From NCBI GenBank assembly GCA_050736695.1, contig JBOHWH010000170.1, positions 1-64,000 of the forward strand: a stretch of DNA of 64,000 nucleotides. Reading direction: 5' to 3'. A program made the position numbers and the translations under genes. Every line of letters starts with the position of its first letter. Position 1 is the first letter of the stretch. Source of the stretch: JBARDN01 sp050736695. GTDB taxonomy: Bacteria; Desulfobacterota; Binatia; Binatales; Binataceae. This document shows positions 55,086-62,782 of the stretch, piece after piece. The notes under the pieces are model-generated. The model was not told where the DNA came from. It worked only from the letters and a program-made list of their open reading frames with translations, and made no database searches.

Positions 55086-56906
55086 ATGCAGTCTCAGACA
55101 TCAAACATAAACAGATTCGGACTCTGGACGGTCGCGATCGCCGCCGCCTGGGCAATCGCGATCGCCGGAGCCCGTGCCGCTTGGGCGCAAGCCGATCGTC
55201 CGATCGCGCAAGTCCCCCTGACGATCACGGCGGGTGAGAGCTACACCGTCGATAACCTGGCGCCCGACAGCAGGCCCGCGGTGCGCGTGATCGATAATCC
55301 GCATGCGCTGGTGGTTCATTCCGAGCTGCCGGGCAAGATGATTCTGCTCGGCGCCGAACGCGGACGATGGATCATCGCCGTCACGCGAGCGGACGGCCGG
55401 CAGGCGGCCTACGACGTCGTCGTGAATAGTGTCGCAACGCCCGGTGATCCGCTCAAACCGGGCGTGAGCCCCAACGCGACCATTGGTGAGGGGCTTACCG
55501 GCTCGCGTGCGGCCCGGTCGCCATCGCCGGCACCGTCGATGGGCTTGGCCGCCGCGCCGCCGGATTCTTCCGCGGCGGGCGAGCTCGCGCCAATGGCGCC
55601 TGCGAGAGTCGCGCCGCAGCCGATTGCGAATTCGCAGACCTTCGGCTTCGCTCCCGCGGCGGCGACTGCCGCGAAAACCCCCGGCAACGATGTTCCCGAA
55701 GGCAAATGGCGCAGCGATCCCGCCGTCGCGAGCAATGGCGGCTACACCTCGCCTTCAGACTCGGGCGGTCCGGGCGCGCCCAACTTCATGTCCGACGATT
55801 CGATCGTGCTGATGCAGGGAACCTCGAAGGTGCTCGATTTTCGCCGCCGCCTCATCCGCGTCTCGATCGCGGACTCCAAAATCGCGGACATCCAGGTGAT
55901 AAATCCGTCGCAGATAAATCTGGTCGGACATGCACCGGGCTTCACGACCTTGGCGGTGTGGGACGATCAGGGCAACTACCAGGAGCGCCAGGTGCGGATC
56001 GACAGCGGCGGCAAGCAGCAGGTGATGCTCAACTGCGTGGTCGCGGAGCTGGATCGCTCGACGATCGAAAACCAGGGCATCAATCTGTCGCTCGCGCTCG
56101 CAAACTATGGCTTCTCGATCGTTGGATTGCCGGGCGCGGTCGCAACCCCCTATAGCGCTCAGAGTCAGCTTTCGTCCTCGGGACCGCAGGGCGGCTCAGC
56201 CGGAGGAATTCTGCCATTTGGCGGCGAACTGATTCCGCTGGTTCTCTCACCGAATTTGACTTACGGGCTCGCGGCCGGAAACTCGAATATCCAGACCCAA
56301 AGCTTTTTTCAGTTTCTCGAAAATCACAATCTGGCGAAGATCCTCGCGGAGCCGCATCTGCTCGCGAACTCCGGCGAACAAGCCAAGTTCCTGTCGGGCG
56401 GCGAAATTCCGATCGTAATCGCACAGGCGCTCAACACCTCGATCGTGTTCAAGCAGTTCGGCACCTCGGTCGATTTTTTGCCCACGGTTGTCGGCCGCAA
56501 CACGATCGAGCTGTACGTCAAGCCCGAGGTTTCGGAGCCCGACTTTGCGCACGGGGTCTCGATGTTCGGGTTCACGGTTCCGGCTTTCGTCACGCGGCGC
56601 GCGCAAACGATGGTCACGCTGCGCGACGGGCAGACGCTCATCCTGGCGGGATTGATCCTGCACAACCCGATTTCAGTGGTTAACAAGGTGCCTTATCTGG
56701 GCGACGTGCCGTACCTGGGCGGACTTTTCCGCACCACTCAGCACACGATTCAGGAGACCGATCTGGTGATGAGCGTGACGCCGCGGATTGTCGAACCGCT
56801 TCCGCGGGGCGCGCGGGTTGATCTGCCGGAAGGCAGCAGGATGTCGGCCGATGAAATCAAGACTCGCGAAATCAGTCCGCCCGACGCGTCGCGGCCGCGG
56901 TTCTAG
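55086..56906 (+). CDS. cpaC: Tad pilus secretin CpaC/RcpA
   Basis: 606 aa from ATG 55086 (AAGG upstream); GTG 55056 would add 10 residues. A signal peptide (to about residue 34) and an N-terminal BON/N0-like domain (about 45-115) precede a Pro/Ala-rich linker and a second domain (S-I-V-L-M-Q-G-T-S-K-V-L-D-F), then the secretin barrel from about residue 310 with Q-V-M-L-N-C-V-V-A-E-L, L-A-E-P-H-L-L-A-N-S-G-E and the C-terminal V-P-Y-L-G-D-V-P-Y-L-G-G-L-F-R. It forms the outer-membrane pore for the pilus. Confidence 0.92.
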   Translation: MQSQTSNINRFGLWTVAIAAAWAIAIAGARAAWAQADRPIAQVPLTITAGESYTVDNLAPDSRPAVRVIDNPHALVVHSELPGKMILLGAERGRWIIAVTRADGRQAAYDVVVNSVATPGDPLKPGVSPNATIGEGLTGSRAARSPSPAPSMGLAAAPPDSSAAGELAPMAPARVAPQPIANSQTFGFAPAAATAAKTPGNDVPEGKWRSDPAVASNGGYTSPSDSGGPGAPNFMSDDSIVLMQGTSKVLDFRRRLIRVSIADSKIADIQVINPSQINLVGHAPGFTTLAVWDDQGNYQERQVRIDSGGKQQVMLNCVVAELDRSTIENQGINLSLALANYGFSIVGLPGAVATPYSAQSQLSSSGPQGGSAGGILPFGGELIPLVLSPNLTYGLAAGNSNIQTQSFFQFLENHNLAKILAEPHLLANSGEQAKFLSGGEIPIVIAQALNTSIVFKQFGTSVDFLPTVVGRNTIELYVKPEVSEPDFAHGVSMFGFTVPAFVTRRAQTMVTLRDGQTLILAGLILHNPISVVNKVPYLGDVPYLGGLFRTTQHTIQETDLVMSVTPRIVEPLPRGARVDLPEGSRMSADEIKTREISPPDASRPRF

Positions 56907-56926
56907 CCGCCGCTTATGAGGATCTC

Positions 56927-58138
56927 GTGTCAGTGCTCGGAGCAAATTACGAAACCAGGCGCGGAACGCTGCACGTACACTTGATGGGAGATAACGCCGA
57001 GCAGCGCGGCGCCGCGAAAGCCGCCCTGATGCTGCTGGGCGATCCGCCGCTGGAAATCGAAGAGTCGGTGCTGGGCGCGCAGCCCGCGACCAAGCCCGAC
57101 GTCCTGATGGTGATCGTTGCGAATAACGAAGAACAGAGCATCTCGTGCCTGCGAGCGGAGGCGGGGACGACTCCGCGCCCGATCATCTTTGCGCTGTTGC
57201 AATCGCGATCTCCCGGCCTGGTGAAGCGCGCGCTGCGCGCCGGCGCCGACGAGTTGCTGGTCACCCCGGTCGATTCCGGCGACGCAACCTGCGCACTCCT
57301 CAAGATCTCGGAAGCGCGATGGCGCTCGGACCGGCGCGACGGCGGTGTGGTCTGCTCGTTCGCCAGTATTGTCGGCGGAGTGGGGGTCACGACCCTGGTC
57401 GCGAACCTCGGCCTCGCGTTGCGCAAGGCGCAAAAACGCGTTGCGCTTATCGACCTCGATCTGCAGACCGGAGGACTTGCGGTGGTGCTCGGCCTGGAAC
57501 CCGAGGTCACGATTCTGCCGCTCATCCGCCTGGACCGAAAGCTCGATTCGATCCAGCTCGAATCGGCGATGATCAAGCATCCGTCCGGCCTCTATCTGCT
57601 GGCTGCGCCAAAACGAATCGAAGAGGGCGAGATGGTGAGCGACGTTACGGTAGGAACCGTGATCGATCTGATGCGCCAGCTATTCGACTTCGTAATTATC
57701 GACTGCGGCGATCATATCGACGAAAACGCAGTCGCCGCCTGGGAGCGCTCGGAGCATCTGTTCTACGTGCTCGAGCAATCGATTACCTCCGCTCGATGCG
57801 CGTGGCGTTTCGTCGATTTGTTCGAGCGGCTTGGGCTTACCTCGCTCCAGCCGCGCTTCGTGCTGAACCGTCATCGCACGATGCATCCAATCACCGATAA
57901 ACAGATCGAAACCACGCTCGGGCGCGATCTCTACGCGCGGATTCCTGCCGACGATCGCGCGCTGGAACGCGCCGAGGTCACCGCCAAAGACCTGTGGCAA
58001 GTCGCGCCCGCTTCGCCGCTGGCGCATTCGCTCGAGGCGCTCGCGCGCCGTATCGCGCCGAGTGCCGCCGAGTCCGCAATCGAGCCCGACACCGGATTCA
58101 TCGCGCGGATCAGATCCGCCTTCGCCGCCCACGCTTGA
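56927..58138 (+). CDS. cpaE: Tad pilus localisation ATPase-like protein CpaE/TadZ
   Basis: 403 aa, GTG start with GAGG upstream. An N-terminal receiver-like domain (about 15-125) is followed by a MinD/ParA-like domain. The P-loop is G-G-V-G-V-T-T at 150-156, lacking the usual lysine before TT; this is common in TadZ/CpaE and may mean weak or no ATP hydrolysis. D-L-D-L-Q-T-G-G and I-I-D-C-G are the switch and Walker B regions. It places the pilus machine, in other bacteria at the cell pole. Confidence 0.88.
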   Translation: MSVLGANYETRRGTLHVHLMGDNAEQRGAAKAALMLLGDPPLEIEESVLGAQPATKPDVLMVIVANNEEQSISCLRAEAGTTPRPIIFALLQSRSPGLVKRALRAGADELLVTPVDSGDATCALLKISEARWRSDRRDGGVVCSFASIVGGVGVTTLVANLGLALRKAQKRVALIDLDLQTGGLAVVLGLEPEVTILPLIRLDRKLDSIQLESAMIKHPSGLYLLAAPKRIEEGEMVSDVTVGTVIDLMRQLFDFVIIDCGDHIDENAVAAWERSEHLFYVLEQSITSARCAWRFVDLFERLGLTSLQPRFVLNRHRTMHPITDKQIETTLGRDLYARIPADDRALERAEVTAKDLWQVAPASPLAHSLEALARRIAPSAAESAIEPDTGFIARIRSAFAAHA

Positions 58139-58148
58139 GGTTTTAATC

Positions 58149-59531
58149 ATGGGGCTTACCCAACGACTGAACAACGCAAATTCCGGAGCCGCCGCCGCGG
58201 CCAGCGCGGCCGCGCCAGGATCGCTTATCGGAGGCACCGTCAAGCGGCGCAAAGACGCGCTCGGCGATGGCTCGCGCCGGCTCAAAATCAAAGTTCACAA
58301 CCGCCTGTTCGAGACGATCGATGTATCCAAGCTCGAGTCGCTCGAACCCACGGCGATGTCGGCAAAAGTCACCGCCGCGATCACCGAAATCTTAAACGAA
58401 GAAGGGCGCCTTCTGACCGACACCGATCGCACCCGCCTGGTCGAGGAAATCAAGAACGAGCTGCTCGGACTGGGTCCGCTCGAGCCGCTTCTGCGCGATG
58501 ACGATATCACCGATATCCTCGTAAACGGCCACAATCAGGTCTATGTCGAGCGCTTCGGCAAGTTGCATCCGGCAGACGTCCATTTTCAGGACGATCAGCA
58601 TCTGATGCTGATTATCGATCGAATCGTTTCGCGGGTCGGCCGCCGCGTCGATGAATCCTCGCCGATGGTCGATGCGCGCCTGCCCGACGGCTCGCGCCTC
58701 AACGCGATCATCCCGCCGCTCGCGCTCGACGGGCCGTCGCTTTCGATCCGCCGCTTCGGACGCAAGCGTTACGACATCTCAGGACTGGTCGAAAAGGAAT
58801 CCATCACCTGGGAAGTGGTCGAGTTTCTGCTCGCGGTGGTGCGCGCGCGCCTGAACGTGATCGTCGCGGGCGGCACCGGCTCGGGCAAGACGACGATGCT
58901 CAATTGCCTGTCGGCGTTCGTACCCGAAGACGAGCGGATTGTCACGATCGAGGATTCGGCGGAGCTGTCGCTGCAGCAGCCGCACGTGGTGCGGCTCGAA
59001 TCGCGGCCGGCAAATCTGGAGGGCAAGGGTGAAATCACGCAGCGCGATCTGGTGCGCAACTGCTTGCGTATGCGCCCGGACCGAATCGTCGTCGGAGAGG
59101 TTCGCGGCGCCGAGGTCCTGGACATGCTGCAGGCGATGTCCACCGGACATGACGGCTCGATCGCGACGGTCCACGCCAACTCGACCCGCGAATGCCTGGG
59201 ACGCTTCGAAATGATGATGCTGCTGTCGGGGGTGTCGATTCCTCAGCGCGCGATGCGCCAGCAGATCGCGTCGGCGATCAACATCGTCATCCACGTAAGC
59301 CGCCTCTCTGACGGCACCCGCAGGGTGATGAAGGTTTCGGAAATCACCGGCATGGAAGGCGAGATGATCATGATGCAGGATCTTTACGAATACGTGCGCG
59401 GCGACCCGCGCGCCGACGGAAAGCTTACCGGCCAGTTGCGCTCGACAGGAGTGCGCTCGCATTACGCGCCCCGGCTCGAAGCGGTTGGTTACAAAAACGA
59501 TGCGCGCCTGTTCAAGGCCGCACAGCCGTAA
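58149..59531 (+). CDS. cpaF: Tad pilus secretion ATPase CpaF/TadA
   Basis: 460-aa hexameric type II/IV secretion ATPase. ATG 58149 has GAGG eight bases upstream. The N-terminal domain (L-G-L-G-P-L-E-P-L-L ... D-I-L-V-N-G) is followed by Walker A G-G-T-G-S-G-K-T-T, the Asp box I-E-D-S-A-E-L, Walker B R-I-V-V-G-E-V-R-G and the His box G-S-I-A-T-V-H-A-N. It powers assembly and probably retraction of Flp pili. First residues (Ala-rich) are less conserved. Confidence 0.94.
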   Translation: MGLTQRLNNANSGAAAAASAAAPGSLIGGTVKRRKDALGDGSRRLKIKVHNRLFETIDVSKLESLEPTAMSAKVTAAITEILNEEGRLLTDTDRTRLVEEIKNELLGLGPLEPLLRDDDITDILVNGHNQVYVERFGKLHPADVHFQDDQHLMLIIDRIVSRVGRRVDESSPMVDARLPDGSRLNAIIPPLALDGPSLSIRRFGRKRYDISGLVEKESITWEVVEFLLAVVRARLNVIVAGGTGSGKTTMLNCLSAFVPEDERIVTIEDSAELSLQQPHVVRLESRPANLEGKGEITQRDLVRNCLRMRPDRIVVGEVRGAEVLDMLQAMSTGHDGSIATVHANSTRECLGRFEMMMLLSGVSIPQRAMRQQIASAINIVIHVSRLSDGTRRVMKVSEITGMEGEMIMMQDLYEYVRGDPRADGKLTGQLRSTGVRSHYAPRLEAVGYKNDARLFKAAQP

Positions 59532-59552
59532 GTACGCGCCGCCTTAATCACA

Positions 59553-60515
59553 ATGGATATTGTAATCGCCGCCGCCGCATTTCTGTTCGTGCTCGTCCTC
59601 GGTGGCTTCGTTATCGCGCGCCACAAAGGCACGCCGTGGCTCGGCCGCAACGTGATGCGCCGGATGGCTCCCGCGGCCACTGTCTCCTCGGCCGGCGGGA
59701 TTCTGCGCACCAGCGGCAGGCGCAACAAGAAAGCCGCCACCCGCATCCTCGCCGGCGTGATGCGGATCCATCTGATCCAGCGGCTCGAACAAACCATGTG
59801 GCAGGCCGGCATTTACTTGAGGGTTGCCGATATCCTGCTCGTGATGGTTTTGCTGGCGGGTGCGGGAATCGTCGGCGCGGGCGCGTTCTTTAGTAGCCCT
59901 CTCATTTCGCTCGGGATTGGAATCGGGATCGGCATTCTGCCGCTGATGTACATCCGGCTGCGCCGCCAACGGCGGATGAAGGCTTTCGCGGTTCAGCTTC
60001 CATACGCGCTCGATCTGATCAAGTCGTCGATCGAGGCGGGCCATTCGCTGCTCCGCGGCTTGCAGGTCGTAGTCGCCGAATTTGGCGATCCTATCGGCGG
60101 CGAGTTCCGCTCCGTGATCGAGCAATCGCGCCTGGGTCTGCCCCTGCCGCGCGCGCTCGAGGAGATGCTCGAGCGCGTTCCGATCGAGGATCTGCGCCTG
60201 CTGGCGGTCGCGGTGCGGGTTCAGTCGGAAGTCGGCAGTTCGCTTGCGCAGATAATCGGACGGCTCTCGGAAATTGTCCGCACCCGCCAGCGAATTCATC
60301 AGCAGATCCGCGCGCTGACCGCGCAATCGCGGATGAGCGGCTTGGTGATCGGATTTCTGCCGATCGCCATGCTCGGTGCGTTCAGCATTATCCAGCCCGC
60401 GTATGTACACACGCTGTTTTATGATCACTCGGGACAGACGATTCTGAAAGTCGCGGCGGTGCTTGATCTGATGGCGTTCGTGACCATTCGAAAGCTTCTC
60501 AAGGTGGAATTCTGA
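59553..60515 (+). CDS. tadB: Tad pilus inner-membrane protein TadB
   Basis: 320-aa T2SSF-domain protein with an N-terminal helix, two central helices (about 87-135) and C-terminal helices. The T2SSF core is visible as Q-L-P-Y-A-L-D-L-I-K-S-S-I-E-A-G-H-S-L and R-V-P-I-E-D-L-R-L-L-A-V-A-V. With TadC it forms the membrane platform on which the ATPase acts. 21 bases after cpaF and 1 base before tadC. Confidence 0.9.
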   Translation: MDIVIAAAAFLFVLVLGGFVIARHKGTPWLGRNVMRRMAPAATVSSAGGILRTSGRRNKKAATRILAGVMRIHLIQRLEQTMWQAGIYLRVADILLVMVLLAGAGIVGAGAFFSSPLISLGIGIGIGILPLMYIRLRRQRRMKAFAVQLPYALDLIKSSIEAGHSLLRGLQVVVAEFGDPIGGEFRSVIEQSRLGLPLPRALEEMLERVPIEDLRLLAVAVRVQSEVGSSLAQIIGRLSEIVRTRQRIHQQIRALTAQSRMSGLVIGFLPIAMLGAFSIIQPAYVHTLFYDHSGQTILKVAAVLDLMAFVTIRKLLKVEF

Positions 60516-60516
60516 A

Positions 60517-61452
60517 ATGTCCGCAATGTATATCACGCTCGCCTTCATTCTGCTGATGTCGGCCGCGATGGTGGCGGCGTATGCCGCGCTATTCGGCACT
60601 TCGCGCGTGCGCGACGATCGAATCACCGATATGGCGGTCAAGATGCGCGTCAGCTCTACAGGCCGCGGCGTCGCCAGGGAAATCGACTCCTCGCTCGCGC
60701 ACGCTCTCTTCCGATGGGTCGCCCAGCGCCTGCCCGCGCCGCGGACCGATACGCCGAAGGCCGAGCAACTAGCGCATCTGCTGATGCAAGCCGGCTATTT
60801 GCGCTCGAGCGCGGTGCGAACATTTCAGATGGTCCGGATCGCCACCACCGGCGGCGTCGCGATTCTGACCCTGGTGATCGCGTTCGCCTCGGCACGCTCG
60901 GGGATGATGGTCATTATGTTGCTGGCGGCCGGATGCGGCGTCGGCGCATTCATCCCGAGCTTCTATATCGGCCGCAAGGCGCGCAAACGTCAACGCGCAA
61001 TCGCGAGCCAGCTCTCCGACGTGCTCGACCTGCTCGTAGTCTGCGTCGAAGCCGGACTCGGCCTGTCCGAAGCGATTAAGGTCGTCGGCACCGAGGCTGA
61101 ACGCCACGGACAGGTGATCGGAACCGAACTCGCACTGGTGTCGGGCGAGCTCGCCGCGGGCTCGAGCCTCGGACAGGCGCTCAGACAGTTCGCGGATCGA
61201 ACCGCGGTCGCGGACGTGAAGCCGCTTGCCGCGACCCTAATCCAGAGTGAGCAGATCGGCGCGCAAATCGGACCCGCACTACGCTCGATTTCGGATTCAC
61301 TGCGTTCCGCCCGCCGGATGCGAGCCGAAGAGGCTGCGCAGAAAACTACGGTAAAGATTATGTTCCCGCTGGTGCTCTTCGTCCTTCCCGCGATGATGAG
61401 CGTGATCGTAGGTCCCGCGATGATCCAGATCATGCAGACCTTAACCAAGTAA
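60517..61452 (+). CDS. tadC: Tad pilus inner-membrane protein TadC
   Basis: 311-aa second T2SSF protein, with the same layout: Q-L-S-D-V-L-D-L-L-V-V-C-V-E-A-G-L-G-L-S-E-A-I and a final pair of helices (K-I-M-F-P-L-V-L-F-V-L-P-A-M-M). Last clear gene of the pilus operon. TadD, TadE/F, TadG and the prepilin peptidase CpaA/TadV are not in the window, so the locus is split or reduced. Confidence 0.9.
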   Translation: MSAMYITLAFILLMSAAMVAAYAALFGTSRVRDDRITDMAVKMRVSSTGRGVAREIDSSLAHALFRWVAQRLPAPRTDTPKAEQLAHLLMQAGYLRSSAVRTFQMVRIATTGGVAILTLVIAFASARSGMMVIMLLAAGCGVGAFIPSFYIGRKARKRQRAIASQLSDVLDLLVVCVEAGLGLSEAIKVVGTEAERHGQVIGTELALVSGELAAGSSLGQALRQFADRTAVADVKPLAATLIQSEQIGAQIGPALRSISDSLRSARRMRAEEAAQKTTVKIMFPLVLFVLPAMMSVIVGPAMIQIMQTLTK

Positions 61453-61562
61453 GAGCCGCCAGTCGCGCTAGCACACTCCTGCGATGAGTCACGCGCCTTT
61501 TCTCTCGCGCACGCGGCTTGACGGACGGGGCGCTATCGGTCTGCAATGGAACGAGCGCCGCT

Positions 61563-62048
61563 ATGAACGAAACTCCGGAAAAGACCCGGGCCCTCGAGCT
61601 CTGGAACGAAGGCGTGCAGCATCATATTCTGCGCGACCTTGACGGCGCGATCCGCCTCTACACGAAATCGATCGAGGCGTTTCCGACCGCGGAGGCATAC
61701 ACGTTTCGCGGATGGGCGTATCAGGGGATGGGCCGGCTCGACGATGCGATCGCGGAGTGTAAGCGCGCGATCGCGGTCGATCCTTCCTTCGGTAATCCCT
61801 ACAACGATATCGGCGCCTACCTGATGGCCAAGGGCGAGCTCGACGAGGCGATCGGATGGCTCGAACAGGCCAAACTTGCGCCGCGTTACGAGCCGCGTCA
61901 TTTCCCGCATATGAATCTTGGCCGCGTGTACGAAGCCAAGGGAATGATCGCGCGCGCGATCGAGGAATTCGAGCAGGCACTGAAATTCGCGCCGGCCGAT
62001 TCGACCTGCGCGGCGATGCTCCAGCGGCTGCGCGCGATGCTGAATTGA
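61563..62048 (+). CDS. TPR-repeat protein
   Basis: 161 aa from ATG 61563. It has about four TPR units (A-x-x-L-Y-T-K-S-I-E-A-F-P-T-A-E-A-Y; G-R-L-D-D-A-I-A-E-C-K-R-A-I-A-V-D-P; G-E-L-D-E-A-I-G-W-L-E; G-M-I-A-R-A-I-E-E-F-E-Q-A-L-K-F-A-P). No signal peptide is seen, so it is cytoplasmic. It could stand in for TadD (a TPR lipoprotein) after the pilus genes, but it lacks a lipobox and is shorter, so the link is uncertain. Confidence 0.8.
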   Translation: MNETPEKTRALELWNEGVQHHILRDLDGAIRLYTKSIEAFPTAEAYTFRGWAYQGMGRLDDAIAECKRAIAVDPSFGNPYNDIGAYLMAKGELDEAIGWLEQAKLAPRYEPRHFPHMNLGRVYEAKGMIARAIEEFEQALKFAPADSTCAAMLQRLRAMLN

Positions 62049-62063
62049 TCCAGGAGGCCTGCG

Positions 62064-62510
62064 ATGCTCAAGGTTGCCGACCGCGCGCCCGAGTTCACAC
62101 TCCCAGCCCACGACGGCAGGACGATCTCAAGCGCCGATCTGCGCGGACGCAAGGTGCTCTTATGGTTTTATCCGGCCGCGAGCACTCCCGGATGCACCAC
62201 TGAAGGACGCGGCTTTCGCGACCATCAGAGTTACTATGATGAAAACGAAATTCAAATCCTGGGCGTCAGCTTCGACCCTACCGAAGCCAATGCGGCGTTC
62301 GCGCGCAATAATGGATTCAAATTTCCGCTGCTGAGCGATTGCACCCGGAAAACCGCGCTCGCTTACTGCGCATGCGCCGATCTGAAATCGACAACGCCGG
62401 AACGGATGAGCTTTCTAATCGACGAAGACGGACGGATCGCTAAAATCTACGATCACGTCGATCCGCGTGACCATCCGGCGCGCGTACTCGCCGAGCTGCT
62501 GGACGTGTGA
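62064..62510 (+). CDS. bcp: Peroxiredoxin of the BCP/PrxQ type
   Basis: 148-aa thiol peroxidase. AGGAGG lies six bases upstream of ATG 62064. The active-site block is F-Y-P-A-A-S-T-P-G-C44-T-T-E, with the peroxidatic cysteine C44 and the Thr/Pro around it. The PrxQ resolving cysteine five residues later is absent (G at 49), so it may be a one-cysteine form or use C93 or C102/C104 further on. It reduces hydroperoxides with help of thioredoxin-like partners. Coupled to the TPR gene (15-base gap). Confidence 0.88.
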   Translation: MLKVADRAPEFTLPAHDGRTISSADLRGRKVLLWFYPAASTPGCTTEGRGFRDHQSYYDENEIQILGVSFDPTEANAAFARNNGFKFPLLSDCTRKTALAYCACADLKSTTPERMSFLIDEDGRIAKIYDHVDPRDHPARVLAELLDV

Positions 62511-62601
62511 TCGATCCCGGGCGATGCCTCTACTTCGATGCGTATCAAGGCTATCCTGGAGTCAACTACTCAGACTAGTGATAGCCATCTATAGCGACTG
62601 A

Positions 62602-62628
62602 GTATTCATGCTCTCCATAGATGAATAC
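62602..62628. promoter_or_regulatory. Inverted repeat upstream of the second sigma-54 activator
   Basis: GTATTCAT and ATGAATAC, perfect 8-bp arms with an 11-base spacer, about 155 bases before the activator start. Operator-like; function unknown. Confidence 0.45.
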
Positions 62629-62782
62629 GCGATGCAGCGGAGCGTGTCCGTTCCGGTGGCATCGCGATGGCGTAATGGCAAAATCCCGACGTTGATTTCG
62701 ATTCAAGCGGTCGCACGATCGAGCATTGCTCGCATGTGGCGATTTGAATCACTGTGGCCTGTCATTTGCTTCACAACCCTGC

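Noticed and set aside
59544..60641. 365-aa antisense frame over tadB/tadC
   Set aside because: Shadow of two well-supported T2SSF proteins in a co-directional operon.
62755..62770. TGGCCTGTCATTTGCT, a -24/-12-like match before activator 2
   Set aside because: Good spacing, but the start site would fall almost on the ATG at 62783, leaving no room for a ribosome site; kept only as a weak possibility if a later start is used.
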